From NCBI GenBank assembly GCA_949288735.1, contig CASELE010000015.1, forward strand, positions 1 to 36,818: 36,818 nucleotides of DNA. Reading direction: 5' to 3'. Positions 8,388-15,748 of this stretch are shown piece by piece (position 1 is the first letter of the stretch; the number at the start of each line of letters is the position of its first letter). A program made the position numbers and the translations under genes. This stretch comes from an uncultured Alistipes sp. (GTDB taxonomy: Bacteria; Bacteroidota; Bacteroidia; Bacteroidales; Rikenellaceae). Below the pieces are notes generated by a model that was given only the letters and a program-made list of their open reading frames with translations, did no database searches and was not told the origin of the DNA.

Positions 8388-8411
8388 GGCACGGAAAAGG
8401 AGGCCGCACCC

Positions 8412-8441
8412 TTGCGGATTCGCGAATTATTCGTACCTTTG
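8412..8441 (+). promoter_or_regulatory. rplY-pth promoter with -33 and -7 elements
   Basis: TTG at 8412-8414 and TACCTTTG at 8434-8441 are separated by 19 bases, close to the Bacteroidetes sigma-ABfr consensus. The leader to the rplY start is about 80 bases, ending in an A-rich stretch before the ATG. Confidence 0.72.
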
Positions 8442-8525
8442 CCCCCCGATGCAGGCGGTATGGGGCGCGACCTGCGGGGCCGCGCTGAGAGCCGCTCAAG
8501 GTAACACATTAAAAACTCACATCTT

Positions 8526-9098
8526 ATGAAAACTCTTTCGATCGAAACCTCGGCACGTACCGAGTACGGCAAGAAGGCCGCCAAGGCCGTACGCCGCGAA
8601 GGTCTGATCCCCTGCGTGCTGTGCGGAGGCGGCGAGACCGTATCGTTCGCCGTGGCACCCCAGGCCATCAAGCCGCTCATCTACACCCCCAACTCCTACA
8701 TCGTCGAGTTCACCATCGACGGCCGCAAGGAGCTGGCCGTACTGCGCGACGCACAGTTCCACCCCGTGCGCGAGGAGATTCTCCACCTCGACTTCTACCG
8801 CGTGCAGGAGGGCAAGCCCGTTTCGATCGCCATTCCCGTACGTCTGAGCGGCAACGCCGAGGGCGTGAAGGTCGGCGGCAAGCTGGTTCTCTCGGCCCGC
8901 AAGCTCGTGGTGAGCGCACCGGTAGACCGTCTGCCCGACGAGATCGTGGTAGACGTCACCAACCTCGGCGTCGGCAAGACCATCTTCGTCGGCGACCTGA
9001 AGTTCGAGGGGCTGCGCTTCGTCACCCCGGCCACGACGGCCGTCTGCGCCGTACGCGTGACGCGCGCTTCGCGCGGCGCCGAGGCGGCTGCCAAGTAA
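8526..9098 (+). CDS. rplY: 50S ribosomal protein L25/general stress protein Ctc
   Basis: This 190-residue protein is the long CTC form of L25, which binds 5S rRNA in the large ribosomal subunit. Residues 1-90 match the L25 5S-binding barrel (opening SIETSART and containing LHLDFYRV). Residues 95-180 form the second CTC beta-domain. The final residues are a short Ala-rich tail. The gene has a good promoter and an A-rich leader. pth follows 12 bases later; the L25-pth pairing is a common bacterial arrangement and supports both calls. Confidence 0.95.
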   Translation: MKTLSIETSARTEYGKKAAKAVRREGLIPCVLCGGGETVSFAVAPQAIKPLIYTPNSYIVEFTIDGRKELAVLRDAQFHPVREEILHLDFYRVQEGKPVSIAIPVRLSGNAEGVKVGGKLVLSARKLVVSAPVDRLPDEIVVDVTNLGVGKTIFVGDLKFEGLRFVTPATTAVCAVRVTRASRGAEAAAK

Positions 9099-9110
9099 TC
9101 CCCGCGACGG

Positions 9111-9674
9111 ATGAAATACCTCATTGTCGGACTGGGCAACATCGGCACCGAGTATGCCGACACCCGCCACAATGCCGGATTCGATGTGTTGGACGCCCTT
9201 GCCGGGGCGTCCAACATCTCTTTTTCGACGGCCCGCTACGGCTCGCTGGCCGAGCTTCGCCACAAGGGGCGCACGCTCCTGCTGCTCAAGCCTTCGACCT
9301 ACATGAACCTCTCGGGCAAGGCGGTCCGCTACTGGATGGATGCCGAACGCATCGACCCGGCGAACCTGCTCGTCGTCTCGGACGACATCGCGCTGCCGTT
9401 CGGGGCGCTGCGCATGCGGCCCCGCGGAAGCGCCGGCGGCCACAACGGACTGAAGAACATCAGCGAACTGCTCGGCCACGAGAACTACGCCCGCCTGCGC
9501 TTCGGCATCGGCGGCGACTTCGCGCGCGGCCACCAGGTGGACTACGTGCTGGGGTCGTGGACCGACGAGGAGCGGAGCGCCCTGCCCGAACGGCTCAGGC
9601 TCTTCGGCGAGGCGATACTCTCGTTCGCCACCATAGGGACCGAACGGACCATGACCCTCTACAACGGCAAGTAG
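9111..9674 (+). CDS. pth: peptidyl-tRNA hydrolase
   Basis: This 187-residue cytoplasmic enzyme releases tRNA from peptidyl-tRNA that drops off ribosomes. Conserved elements are visible: VGLGNIGTEY near the N-terminus, the catalytic His20 in TRHNAGF, the substrate-binding YMNLSG, the Asp pair in VVSDDIALP, and GSAGGHNGLKN. Length matches the family. It is translated from the rplY transcript with a 12-base gap. Unusually, codons 26-36 encode a perfect 12-base-pair hairpin followed by a T-rich tract that looks like an intrinsic terminator inside the gene (annotated separately). Confidence 0.95.
   Translation: MKYLIVGLGNIGTEYADTRHNAGFDVLDALAGASNISFSTARYGSLAELRHKGRTLLLLKPSTYMNLSGKAVRYWMDAERIDPANLLVVSDDIALPFGALRMRPRGSAGGHNGLKNISELLGHENYARLRFGIGGDFARGHQVDYVLGSWTDEERSALPERLRLFGEAILSFATIGTERTMTLYNGK
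9187..9225 (+). terminator. terminator-like hairpin inside pth
   Basis: TGTTGGACGCCC (9187-9198) and GGGCGTCCAACA (9205-9216) are perfectly complementary around the loop TTGCCG, and are followed by TCTCTTTTT. This has intrinsic-terminator form but lies within the pth reading frame. It could be an attenuator, an mRNA stability element or a coincidence of coding sequence. Confidence 0.45.
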
Positions 9675-9692
9675 CGTCCCGCAGGGATACGA

Positions 9693-9735
9693 CGACAGGG
9701 GGTCCGGAGCGGCAGGCGCTCCGGACCCCCTGTCG
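9693..9735. terminator. 19-bp perfect hairpin between convergent pth and hslR
   Basis: A 19-base arm (9693-9711) and its exact complement (9717-9735) flank the 5-base loop GCAGG. It begins 18 bases after the pth stop and ends 13 bases before the hslR stop. It has no T-tract on either side. The position suggests a bidirectional terminator or a 3'-end-protecting stem. Confidence 0.75.
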
Positions 9736-9748
9736 CGCAGGGCCGCGG

Positions 9749-10144
9749 CTACTCCCCGTCGAGGGTCATCTCCTCCATCAGCCCGTCCAGCTCGCGGCGC
9801 TCCTTCTTGGTGGGGCGTCCGGTGCCGCGATCGCGGAAGAGGAAGATGGTCTCGCGCGGGGCATGGAGCTTGTCGAGCTCCTCCTGCGGCGTCGTGTCGC
9901 GGCAATAGAGGGGCACGTTCTTCGCGCTCTGACGGCTCGAGACGAGGTCGATCACCTCGTAGGAGTAGTTGACCCGCTCCTTGCGCACGCCGATGCGGTC
10001 GCCCGGGTGCACCTCGCGCGAGGGCTTGGCCCCGGTTCCGTTCACCGTCACGCGGTTCGAGCGGATGGCCTCGGCCGCGTCGCTGCGGGTCTTGAAGATG
10101 CGCACGGCCCACAGGTATTTGTCCAGTCTGATTTCGTCTGCCAT
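9749..10144 (-). CDS. hslR: S4-domain RNA-binding protein (Hsp15-like)
   Basis: This 131-residue protein has an S4 RNA-binding domain at about residues 4-65 (IRLDKYLWAVRIFKTR at the start), followed by a charged tail. In the Hsp15 family this domain binds stalled 50S subunits carrying nascent chain-tRNA, so a ribosome-rescue role is inferred from the family. It lies 36 bases after ftsW on the same strand, and I see no promoter of its own. It sits exactly where the next cell-wall genes (murG, murC, ftsQ) would be expected in a complete cluster. It converges with pth across a strong hairpin. Confidence 0.85.
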   Translation of the reverse strand: MADEIRLDKYLWAVRIFKTRSDAAEAIRSNRVTVNGTGAKPSREVHPGDRIGVRKERVNYSYEVIDLVSSRQSAKNVPLYCRDTTPQEELDKLHAPRETIFLFRDRGTGRPTKKERRELDGLMEEMTLDGE

Positions 10145-10180
10145 GATTGGAATGCGTGTCGTAGGTTTCGTGCGGCGCCG

Positions 10181-11494
10181 CTATCGTTCGTAGAGCGACT
10201 CGCCGCGCGGCATGTCGTGCGAGCGTTCGTCGTTCTGACGGCTCACGCTCAGTATCATGCCGAGAGCGATGGCCGTGAAGAGGGTCGACGAACCGCCGCG
10301 CGAGATGAGGGGCAGCGTCTGCCCCGTCTCGGGTATGAGGTTCACGGTCACCATGATGTGCAGCAGCGCCTGGCAGGTGACCAGCAGCGCCAGGCCGAGC
10401 GCCAGGAGCCCGGGAAAGGCCGTGCCGCAGCGGCGGAAGATCTCGATGGCGCGGAAGAAGATCCACAGATAGAGGGTAACGAGGACCAGCGCGAGGAGGA
10501 TGCCGTACTCCTCGACGAAGAAGGCGAAGGCGAAGTCGCTCTCGGGGTGGATCATCTCCACGCGCATGGCGCTCTGGCCCGCCCCCTCGCCGAAGAGGCC
10601 GCCGTTGCGGATGGCGATCATCGACCGTTCGACGTCGGTCAGCCGGTCGACGGGCTTGTCGAGCTGCGACCGCGTCCAGAGGTGGATCCAGGTCTGCACG
10701 CGCCCCTCGGCCGTCTCGCTGCGGCCCAGATTGAGGGTCATGACGAGCAGCACCCCCGCGGCGGCCCACCCCGCCAGCTTCAGCAGCTCGCCGAAGCGCA
10801 CGCGTCCGATGAGCATCATCACCCACGAGGCGGCGAAGACCAGCACGGCCGACGAGGTGTGGGCCGGAAAGATCACCACGCACGAGAGGAGCACCGGCAC
10901 GAGCAGCGGCCAGGTCCCCTCGCGCCAGATGCGCCGCTGCACGGGGTCGCTGCGCCACCGCCAGAAACGCCACGTGGGGACGATGCGCAGCTGCTCCATC
11001 TTCGACTGCCGGCCGGCCAGCTGCCGCGCCAGGAAGAGCACCGTGGCCACCTTCAACGCCTCCGAAGGCTGGAACTGGAAGGGGCCGACCGGAATCCACC
11101 GCGCCGCGCCGTTGGTCGTGACGCCCATGAAATAGACGGCCGCCGTGAGCGCCACCGACAGGAGGTAGGCCGGCACCGCCAGCCGGTTGTATATCCTGCA
11201 GTTGATCTTGTGCACGGCGATCATCACCGCGAGGCTCATGACGAGTATCATCACCTGCTGCCGCAGGAAATGGGTCGACGAGCGGGCCGCATGGGCGTCG
11301 TAGGCCATCTTGGCCGTCGAGGAGTAGACCACCAGTATCGAGACGACGGCCAGCACCGCCACGATGATCCAGAGCACGCGGTCGCCCGTGAAGAGACGGC
11401 CGAACGGATGGCGCGGCGCCGCACCCCCGTCGCGCTCCGCGGCGCCCTCCGCCGTCCGCCCGGCGGCTTCGCTGCGACATTCGGGCTCACGCAT
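10181..11494 (-). CDS. ftsW: septal peptidoglycan glycosyltransferase FtsW
   Basis: This 437-residue inner-membrane SEDS protein polymerises lipid II at the division septum together with FtsI. After a polar N-terminus of about 35 residues, which lacks homology to typical FtsW, there are about ten hydrophobic segments. SEDS signatures are visible: TTNGAARWI, FQPSEALK, the region AEGR-VQTW, and the C-terminal ETGQTLPLISRGGSS. The start overlaps the end of murD by 8 bases, indicating translational coupling. FtsW rather than RodA is chosen because of its place in the division/cell-wall cluster beside ftsI and murD. Confidence 0.92.
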   Translation of the reverse strand: MREPECRSEAAGRTAEGAAERDGGAAPRHPFGRLFTGDRVLWIIVAVLAVVSILVVYSSTAKMAYDAHAARSSTHFLRQQVMILVMSLAVMIAVHKINCRIYNRLAVPAYLLSVALTAAVYFMGVTTNGAARWIPVGPFQFQPSEALKVATVLFLARQLAGRQSKMEQLRIVPTWRFWRWRSDPVQRRIWREGTWPLLVPVLLSCVVIFPAHTSSAVLVFAASWVMMLIGRVRFGELLKLAGWAAAGVLLVMTLNLGRSETAEGRVQTWIHLWTRSQLDKPVDRLTDVERSMIAIRNGGLFGEGAGQSAMRVEMIHPESDFAFAFFVEEYGILLALVLVTLYLWIFFRAIEIFRRCGTAFPGLLALGLALLVTCQALLHIMVTVNLIPETGQTLPLISRGGSSTLFTAIALGMILSVSRQNDERSHDMPRGESLYER

Positions 11495-12842
11495 GGTCCT
11501 TCACCCACTTCTTGAAGAGTTCGCCCCGCTCCTCGTAGTTGCGGAAGAGGTCGAAGCTGGCGCAGGCGGGCGAGAGCAGCACCGCGTCGCCGGGCCGCGC
11601 CGCCCGCTTCGCGGCACGCATCGCCTCGTCGAGCGACGAGGTGGAGAGGATCTCGGGTACCACCCCGGCGAATTCACGCCGCAGCTTGTCGTTGTCCACG
11701 CCCATGCAGACCAGCGTGTGGACCTTGCGGCGGGCGAACTCCTTCAGCGGGCCGTAGTCGTTGCCCTTGTCCGTACCGCCGGCGATCCACACCAGGGGGC
11801 GCGTCATGCTCTCGAGCGCATACCATACCGAGTCGACGTTGGTCGCCTTCGAGTCGTTGATCCACTCCACGCCGCCGTATTCGCCCGCCGGTTCGAGCCG
11901 GTGCTCCACCGGCGCGAAGGCGCAGACCGATTCGCGCACCTGCTCCGGCGCGACGCCCGCCGCGAGGGCCGCGAGGGCCGCGGCCATGGCGTTGTAGGCG
12001 TTGTGGAGCCCCTTCAGCCGCATGCGCGCTGTATCGATCTCGACCTCGGCGCGGCCCACCCGCGCCGTGAAGGTGCCGTCGCAGAGGAAGGCGTCGCCCG
12101 CCCCGCTCGCCACGGCCCGCCGGGCCGCAAAGGGCAGTTCGCGCATCCGCAGGTCGTATTTCGGCAGCTCGGCCGCAATCACGGGGTCGTCGGCCGAATA
12201 GACGAAGCAACAGCGCGTGTTCTGGTTGCGGATGATGCGCATCTTCGCGTCGACATAGTTCTGGAAGCAGTGGTCGTAGCGGTCCAGATGGTCGGGCGTG
12301 ATGTTCGTGAGCACGCCGATGTCGGCCCGGAAGTCGTACATTCCGTCGAGCTGGAACGAACTAAGCTCCAGCACATACCAGTCGTGCCGCCCAGTCGCCA
12401 CGGAGTAGGCGAAGCTCTCGCCGATATTGCCGCCGAGGGCCGCGTCGAACCCCGCGTCGCGCAGGATGCGGTAGATGAGCGACGTGGTCGTGGTCTTGCC
12501 GTTCGACCCCGTCACGCAGATCGTGCGCGCCCCACGCAGGTAGCGCCCCGCGAATTCTATTTCGGAGACGATCGGGATGCCCGCCCCGCGCAGCGCCCGC
12601 ACCACGGGAGCCGTCTCGGGGATGCCGGGCGACTTGACCGCCTCCGAGGCGTCGAGCAGGCGCTCCATCGTGTGGCCCCCCTCCTCGTAGGGTACCTGCC
12701 ACTCGTCGAGCCGCTCGCGGTAGCGGTCGGCGATGCGGCCGCTCTCCGAGAGGAAGACCTCGAAGCCCTCCTTGCGGGCGAGGATCGCGGAGCCGTAGCC
12801 GCTGATGCCGCCGCCCAGTACGACGATTTTTCTCTTCTTCAT
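11487..12842 (-). CDS. murD: UDP-N-acetylmuramoylalanine--D-glutamate ligase
   Basis: This 451-residue cytoplasmic Mur ligase adds D-glutamate to UDP-MurNAc-L-Ala with ATP hydrolysis. It has an N-terminal Rossmann-like domain (VVLGGGISGYGSA), the ATP-binding loop TGSNGKTT at about residues 111-118, the middle-domain NITPDHLDRYD, and a C-terminal domain with WINDSKATN. Length is normal. It lies 15 bases after mraY and overlaps ftsW by 8 bases, in the standard mraY-murD-ftsW order. Confidence 0.95.
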   Translation of the reverse strand: MKKRKIVVLGGGISGYGSAILARKEGFEVFLSESGRIADRYRERLDEWQVPYEEGGHTMERLLDASEAVKSPGIPETAPVVRALRGAGIPIVSEIEFAGRYLRGARTICVTGSNGKTTTTSLIYRILRDAGFDAALGGNIGESFAYSVATGRHDWYVLELSSFQLDGMYDFRADIGVLTNITPDHLDRYDHCFQNYVDAKMRIIRNQNTRCCFVYSADDPVIAAELPKYDLRMRELPFAARRAVASGAGDAFLCDGTFTARVGRAEVEIDTARMRLKGLHNAYNAMAAALAALAAGVAPEQVRESVCAFAPVEHRLEPAGEYGGVEWINDSKATNVDSVWYALESMTRPLVWIAGGTDKGNDYGPLKEFARRKVHTLVCMGVDNDKLRREFAGVVPEILSTSSLDEAMRAAKRAARPGDAVLLSPACASFDLFRNYEERGELFKKWVKDHA

Positions 12843-12857
12843 ATCGCGTTTTCGTGT

Positions 12858-14102
12858 TTAGCGGATTTTGAGCGTCACGAGCGTCATGGCCGCCAGCAGC
12901 AACGAGACGATCCAGAAGCGCGTGGCTATCTTCGTCTCGAAGATGCCCCGCTTCTGGTAGTGGTGGTGCAGCGGCGCCATGAGCAGCAGCCGGCGTCCCT
13001 CGCCGTAGCGGCGCTTCGTATACTTGAACCACCCCACCTGCACCATCACCGAGAGACTCTCGACCAGGAAGACGCCGCAGAGCAGCGGCAGCAGCAGCTC
13101 CTTGCGGATGCAGAGGGCGAAGACGCCTATCACGCCCCCGATGGCGAGCGACCCCGTGTCGCCCATGAAGATCTGCGCCGGATAGGAGTTGTACCACAGG
13201 AAGCCGATGAGCGCCCCGGCCATGGCCGCGGCGAAGACCACCAGCTCGCCCGAGCCGGGTATGTACATGATGTTCAGGTAGTCGGCATAGACGATATGGC
13301 CCGAAAGGTAGGCCAGAGCGCCGAGCACCGCGACTATCGGCACCGAGACGCCCGTCGCCAGGCCGTCGAGACCGTCGGTGAGGTTGGCGCCGTTCGAGAC
13401 GGCCGTGATGACGAGAATCGCCACCACGACGTAGAGGAGCCACGCCGCCGTGTCGTTGCCGCCCGTGAGCCAGCGGTAGTCGAATTCGTTGTCCTTGACA
13501 AAGGGGATGGTCGTCTGCGTCGTCTTGACCGATTCGGTGCCGAAGACCTCCGTACGGACGTAGCTCTCCATCGCCTCGCCCTGCTCGTCGCAGTAGACCG
13601 TCTCGACGGGGAGGGCCGAGCGCTCGCGCACGACCACATCCTCCGAGAGCCACATGGCACTCCCGACGATGAGGCCGAGCCCCACCTGTCCCACGATCTT
13701 GAAGCGCCCCTTGAGCCCCTCCTTGTGGTGGCGGAAGACCTTGATGTAGTCGTCCAGGCCGCCGATGAGTCCCAACCAGAGGGTCGAGACGAGCATCAGC
13801 TGCACGTAGATGTTGTCGAGCCGTCCGAAGAGGAGCGTCGGCACGAGGATGGCGCCGAGGATGATGACGCCGCCCATCGTGGGGGTGCCCCGCTTCTGGA
13901 GCTGGCCCGAGAGCCCCAGGTCGCGGATCTCCTCGCCGATCTGCCGGCGCCGCAGGAAGTCGATGACGCGCCGCCCGAAGAGGATGACCAGCAGCAGCGC
14001 GAGGATGATGGCCGCCGAGGCCCGGAAGGAGATGTACTGGAACATGCCCGAACCGGGGATGTCGCAGATGCGGTCGAGGTATTGGAACAGATGGTAGAAC
14101 AT
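12858..14102 (-). CDS. mraY: phospho-N-acetylmuramoyl-pentapeptide transferase
   Basis: This 414-residue inner-membrane enzyme makes lipid I by moving phospho-MurNAc-pentapeptide onto undecaprenyl phosphate. There are about ten transmembrane segments. Catalytic signatures include [19 protein letters not shown] (Asp-Asp) and LTDGLDGLA, with the HHH motif near [10 protein letters not shown] polar insertion of about 65 residues around positions 150-215 is the long form typical of Bacteroidales MraY. The gene follows murE after 68 bases, which hold a possible imperfect hairpin. Confidence 0.95.
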   Translation of the reverse strand: MFYHLFQYLDRICDIPGSGMFQYISFRASAAIILALLLVILFGRRVIDFLRRRQIGEEIRDLGLSGQLQKRGTPTMGGVIILGAILVPTLLFGRLDNIYVQLMLVSTLWLGLIGGLDDYIKVFRHHKEGLKGRFKIVGQVGLGLIVGSAMWLSEDVVVRERSALPVETVYCDEQGEAMESYVRTEVFGTESVKTTQTTIPFVKDNEFDYRWLTGGNDTAAWLLYVVVAILVITAVSNGANLTDGLDGLATGVSVPIVAVLGALAYLSGHIVYADYLNIMYIPGSGELVVFAAAMAGALIGFLWYNSYPAQIFMGDTGSLAIGGVIGVFALCIRKELLLPLLCGVFLVESLSVMVQVGWFKYTKRRYGEGRRLLLMAPLHHHYQKRGIFETKIATRFWIVSLLLAAMTLVTLKIR

Positions 14103-14117
14103 GGTCTTTGGTCATGG

Positions 14118-14153
14118 GGAGCGGCGCCTCTCCGACAAGGGGGGCTCCGCTCC
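14118..14153. other. imperfect hairpin between murE and mraY
   Basis: GGAGCGG (14118-14124) pairs with CCGCTCC (14147-14153), extended by an inner GCC/GGC after a mismatch. It lies in the leader between murE and mraY and has no T-tract. It may be an mRNA structure with no regulatory role. Confidence 0.3.
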
Positions 14154-14170
14154 GGTTGTCACACTTGTGC

Positions 14171-15703
14171 TTAACGGTCCGCCGCGGCGGGGGCGGCGGG
14201 GGCGGCGGGGCCTCCCTCCGCGGAGGCTTCGGCGACATGCGGCGCGGCGAGGCCGCCGTGCAGCGCGGCGAAGCAACGGCGCACCTCCTCGCGGTCGTCG
14301 AAGGGGAGCCGCTCGTCGCCCACCGCCTGATAGGTCTCGTGGCCCTTGCCCGCGACGAGCAGCAGGTCGCCCGGCGCGGCGAGCATCGCCGCCGTGCGGA
14401 TCGCCTCGGCACGGTCGGCGATGCGCAGGCAGCGCTCCCCGGCGTCGAGTCCGGCGGTCATCTCGGAGAGAATGGCCTCGGGGTCCTCGTGACGGGGGTT
14501 GTCCGAGGTGAAGATCGCCGTATCGGCCCCCCGCACGGCGATGCGCGCCATCTCGGGCCGTTTGGTACGGTCGCGGTCGCCGCCGCAGCCGCAGACGACC
14601 AGCAGCCGCTGTCCGGGACGGCGCAGCTCCTCCAGCGTGCGCAGCACGTTGTCGAGCGCGTCGGGCGTATGGGCATAGTCGACCACGGCGGTCGTCCCGT
14701 CGGCGGCGCATATCGTCTCGAAACGGCCGCTCACCGGGCGCAGCAGGCTCATCGCCTGCAGCACCTCGTCGGCACCCGCGCCCAGAAGCCGCGCCGCACC
14801 GTAGACGGCCAGCAGGTTGCAGGCGTTGAAGCGGCCGGGCAGCGCCACCCACACCTCGCGGCCGTCGATGCGCAGCAGCATCCCGTCGGAGTGCATCTCC
14901 ACGACGCGGCAGCGGAAGTCGGCCGGCGCCCGCAGCGAGTAGGTGCTCACCCGCGCCGCCGTATTCTGCACCATCACGGAGCCGTTGCGGTCGTCGGCGT
15001 TCGTCAGGGCGAAGGCCCCGGCCGGCAGCTGGTCGAAGAAGAGCTTCTTGGCCTGCAGGTAGGCGGCGAAGGTGCCGTGGTAGTCGAGGTGGTCGTGCGT
15101 GAGGTTCGTGAAGACGGCGCCGGCGAAGTGCAGCCCCCGGATGCGCTCCTGCGCTATCGCATGCGACGAGCACTCCATGAAGCAGTAGGCGCACCCCGCG
15201 TCGGCCATCTCGCGCAGCAGGGCGTTCAGACGGATGGCGTCGGGAGTGGTGTGGGTCGACTCCGTCTCGCGGTCGCCCACGCGGCACACCACCGTCGAGA
15301 TGAGCCCCGTGGCGTAGCCCAGCCGGCGGAAGAGGTCGGCGAGGAGCGTCGCGGTCGTCGTCTTGCCGTTGGTGCCGGTCACCCCCACCAGCTTCAGTTC
15401 GCGGCTCGGGTCGTCGTACCAGGCGGCCGCCAGGTCGCCCATCGCGGCGTGGCTGTCGGCCACCTCCACATAAGTCACCGCGGGATCGAGCCGTTCGGGC
15501 AGCCGCTCGCAGACCACCGCCGCGGCCCCCCGCTCCACGGCCGACGCGATGAAGTCGTGGCCGTCGCAACGCACGCCGCGCACAGCGAAGAAGCAGTCGC
15601 CGCGCTCCACGCGCCGCGAGTCGTAGGTAAGGGCGGCAATCTCCCGCTCGGCGGGTCCCACGATCCGCCGGGTCTCCGTCCGCCCGAATGAGAGTCGTTT
15701 CAT
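14171..15703 (-). CDS. murE: UDP-MurNAc-tripeptide synthetase (meso-diaminopimelate type)
   Basis: This 510-residue cytoplasmic Mur ligase adds the third amino acid of the peptidoglycan stem. The ATP loop GTNGKTT is at residues 110-116. NLTHDHLDYHGTF marks the central domain. The DNPR motif (in TSDNPRHEDP) is the known determinant of meso-diaminopimelate selectivity, so the wall is predicted to be DAP-type. A short Ala/Pro-rich tail follows the last conserved helix. It lies 45 bases after ftsI and 68 before mraY. Confidence 0.95.
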   Translation of the reverse strand: MKRLSFGRTETRRIVGPAEREIAALTYDSRRVERGDCFFAVRGVRCDGHDFIASAVERGAAAVVCERLPERLDPAVTYVEVADSHAAMGDLAAAWYDDPSRELKLVGVTGTNGKTTTATLLADLFRRLGYATGLISTVVCRVGDRETESTHTTPDAIRLNALLREMADAGCAYCFMECSSHAIAQERIRGLHFAGAVFTNLTHDHLDYHGTFAAYLQAKKLFFDQLPAGAFALTNADDRNGSVMVQNTAARVSTYSLRAPADFRCRVVEMHSDGMLLRIDGREVWVALPGRFNACNLLAVYGAARLLGAGADEVLQAMSLLRPVSGRFETICAADGTTAVVDYAHTPDALDNVLRTLEELRRPGQRLLVVCGCGGDRDRTKRPEMARIAVRGADTAIFTSDNPRHEDPEAILSEMTAGLDAGERCLRIADRAEAIRTAAMLAAPGDLLLVAGKGHETYQAVGDERLPFDDREEVRRCFAALHGGLAAPHVAEASAEGGPAAPAAPAAADR

Positions 15704-15748
15704 CTGCTTGTCGTATCTGTCTGTGTTTCGTTCGTAACCGCCGCGTCC

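Noticed and set aside
8621..11515. Open plus-strand frame of 964 codons across rplY, pth, hslR and ftsW
   Set aside because: It runs out of frame or antisense through well-recognised genes and has an Arg/His-rich composition typical of GC-rich shadow frames.
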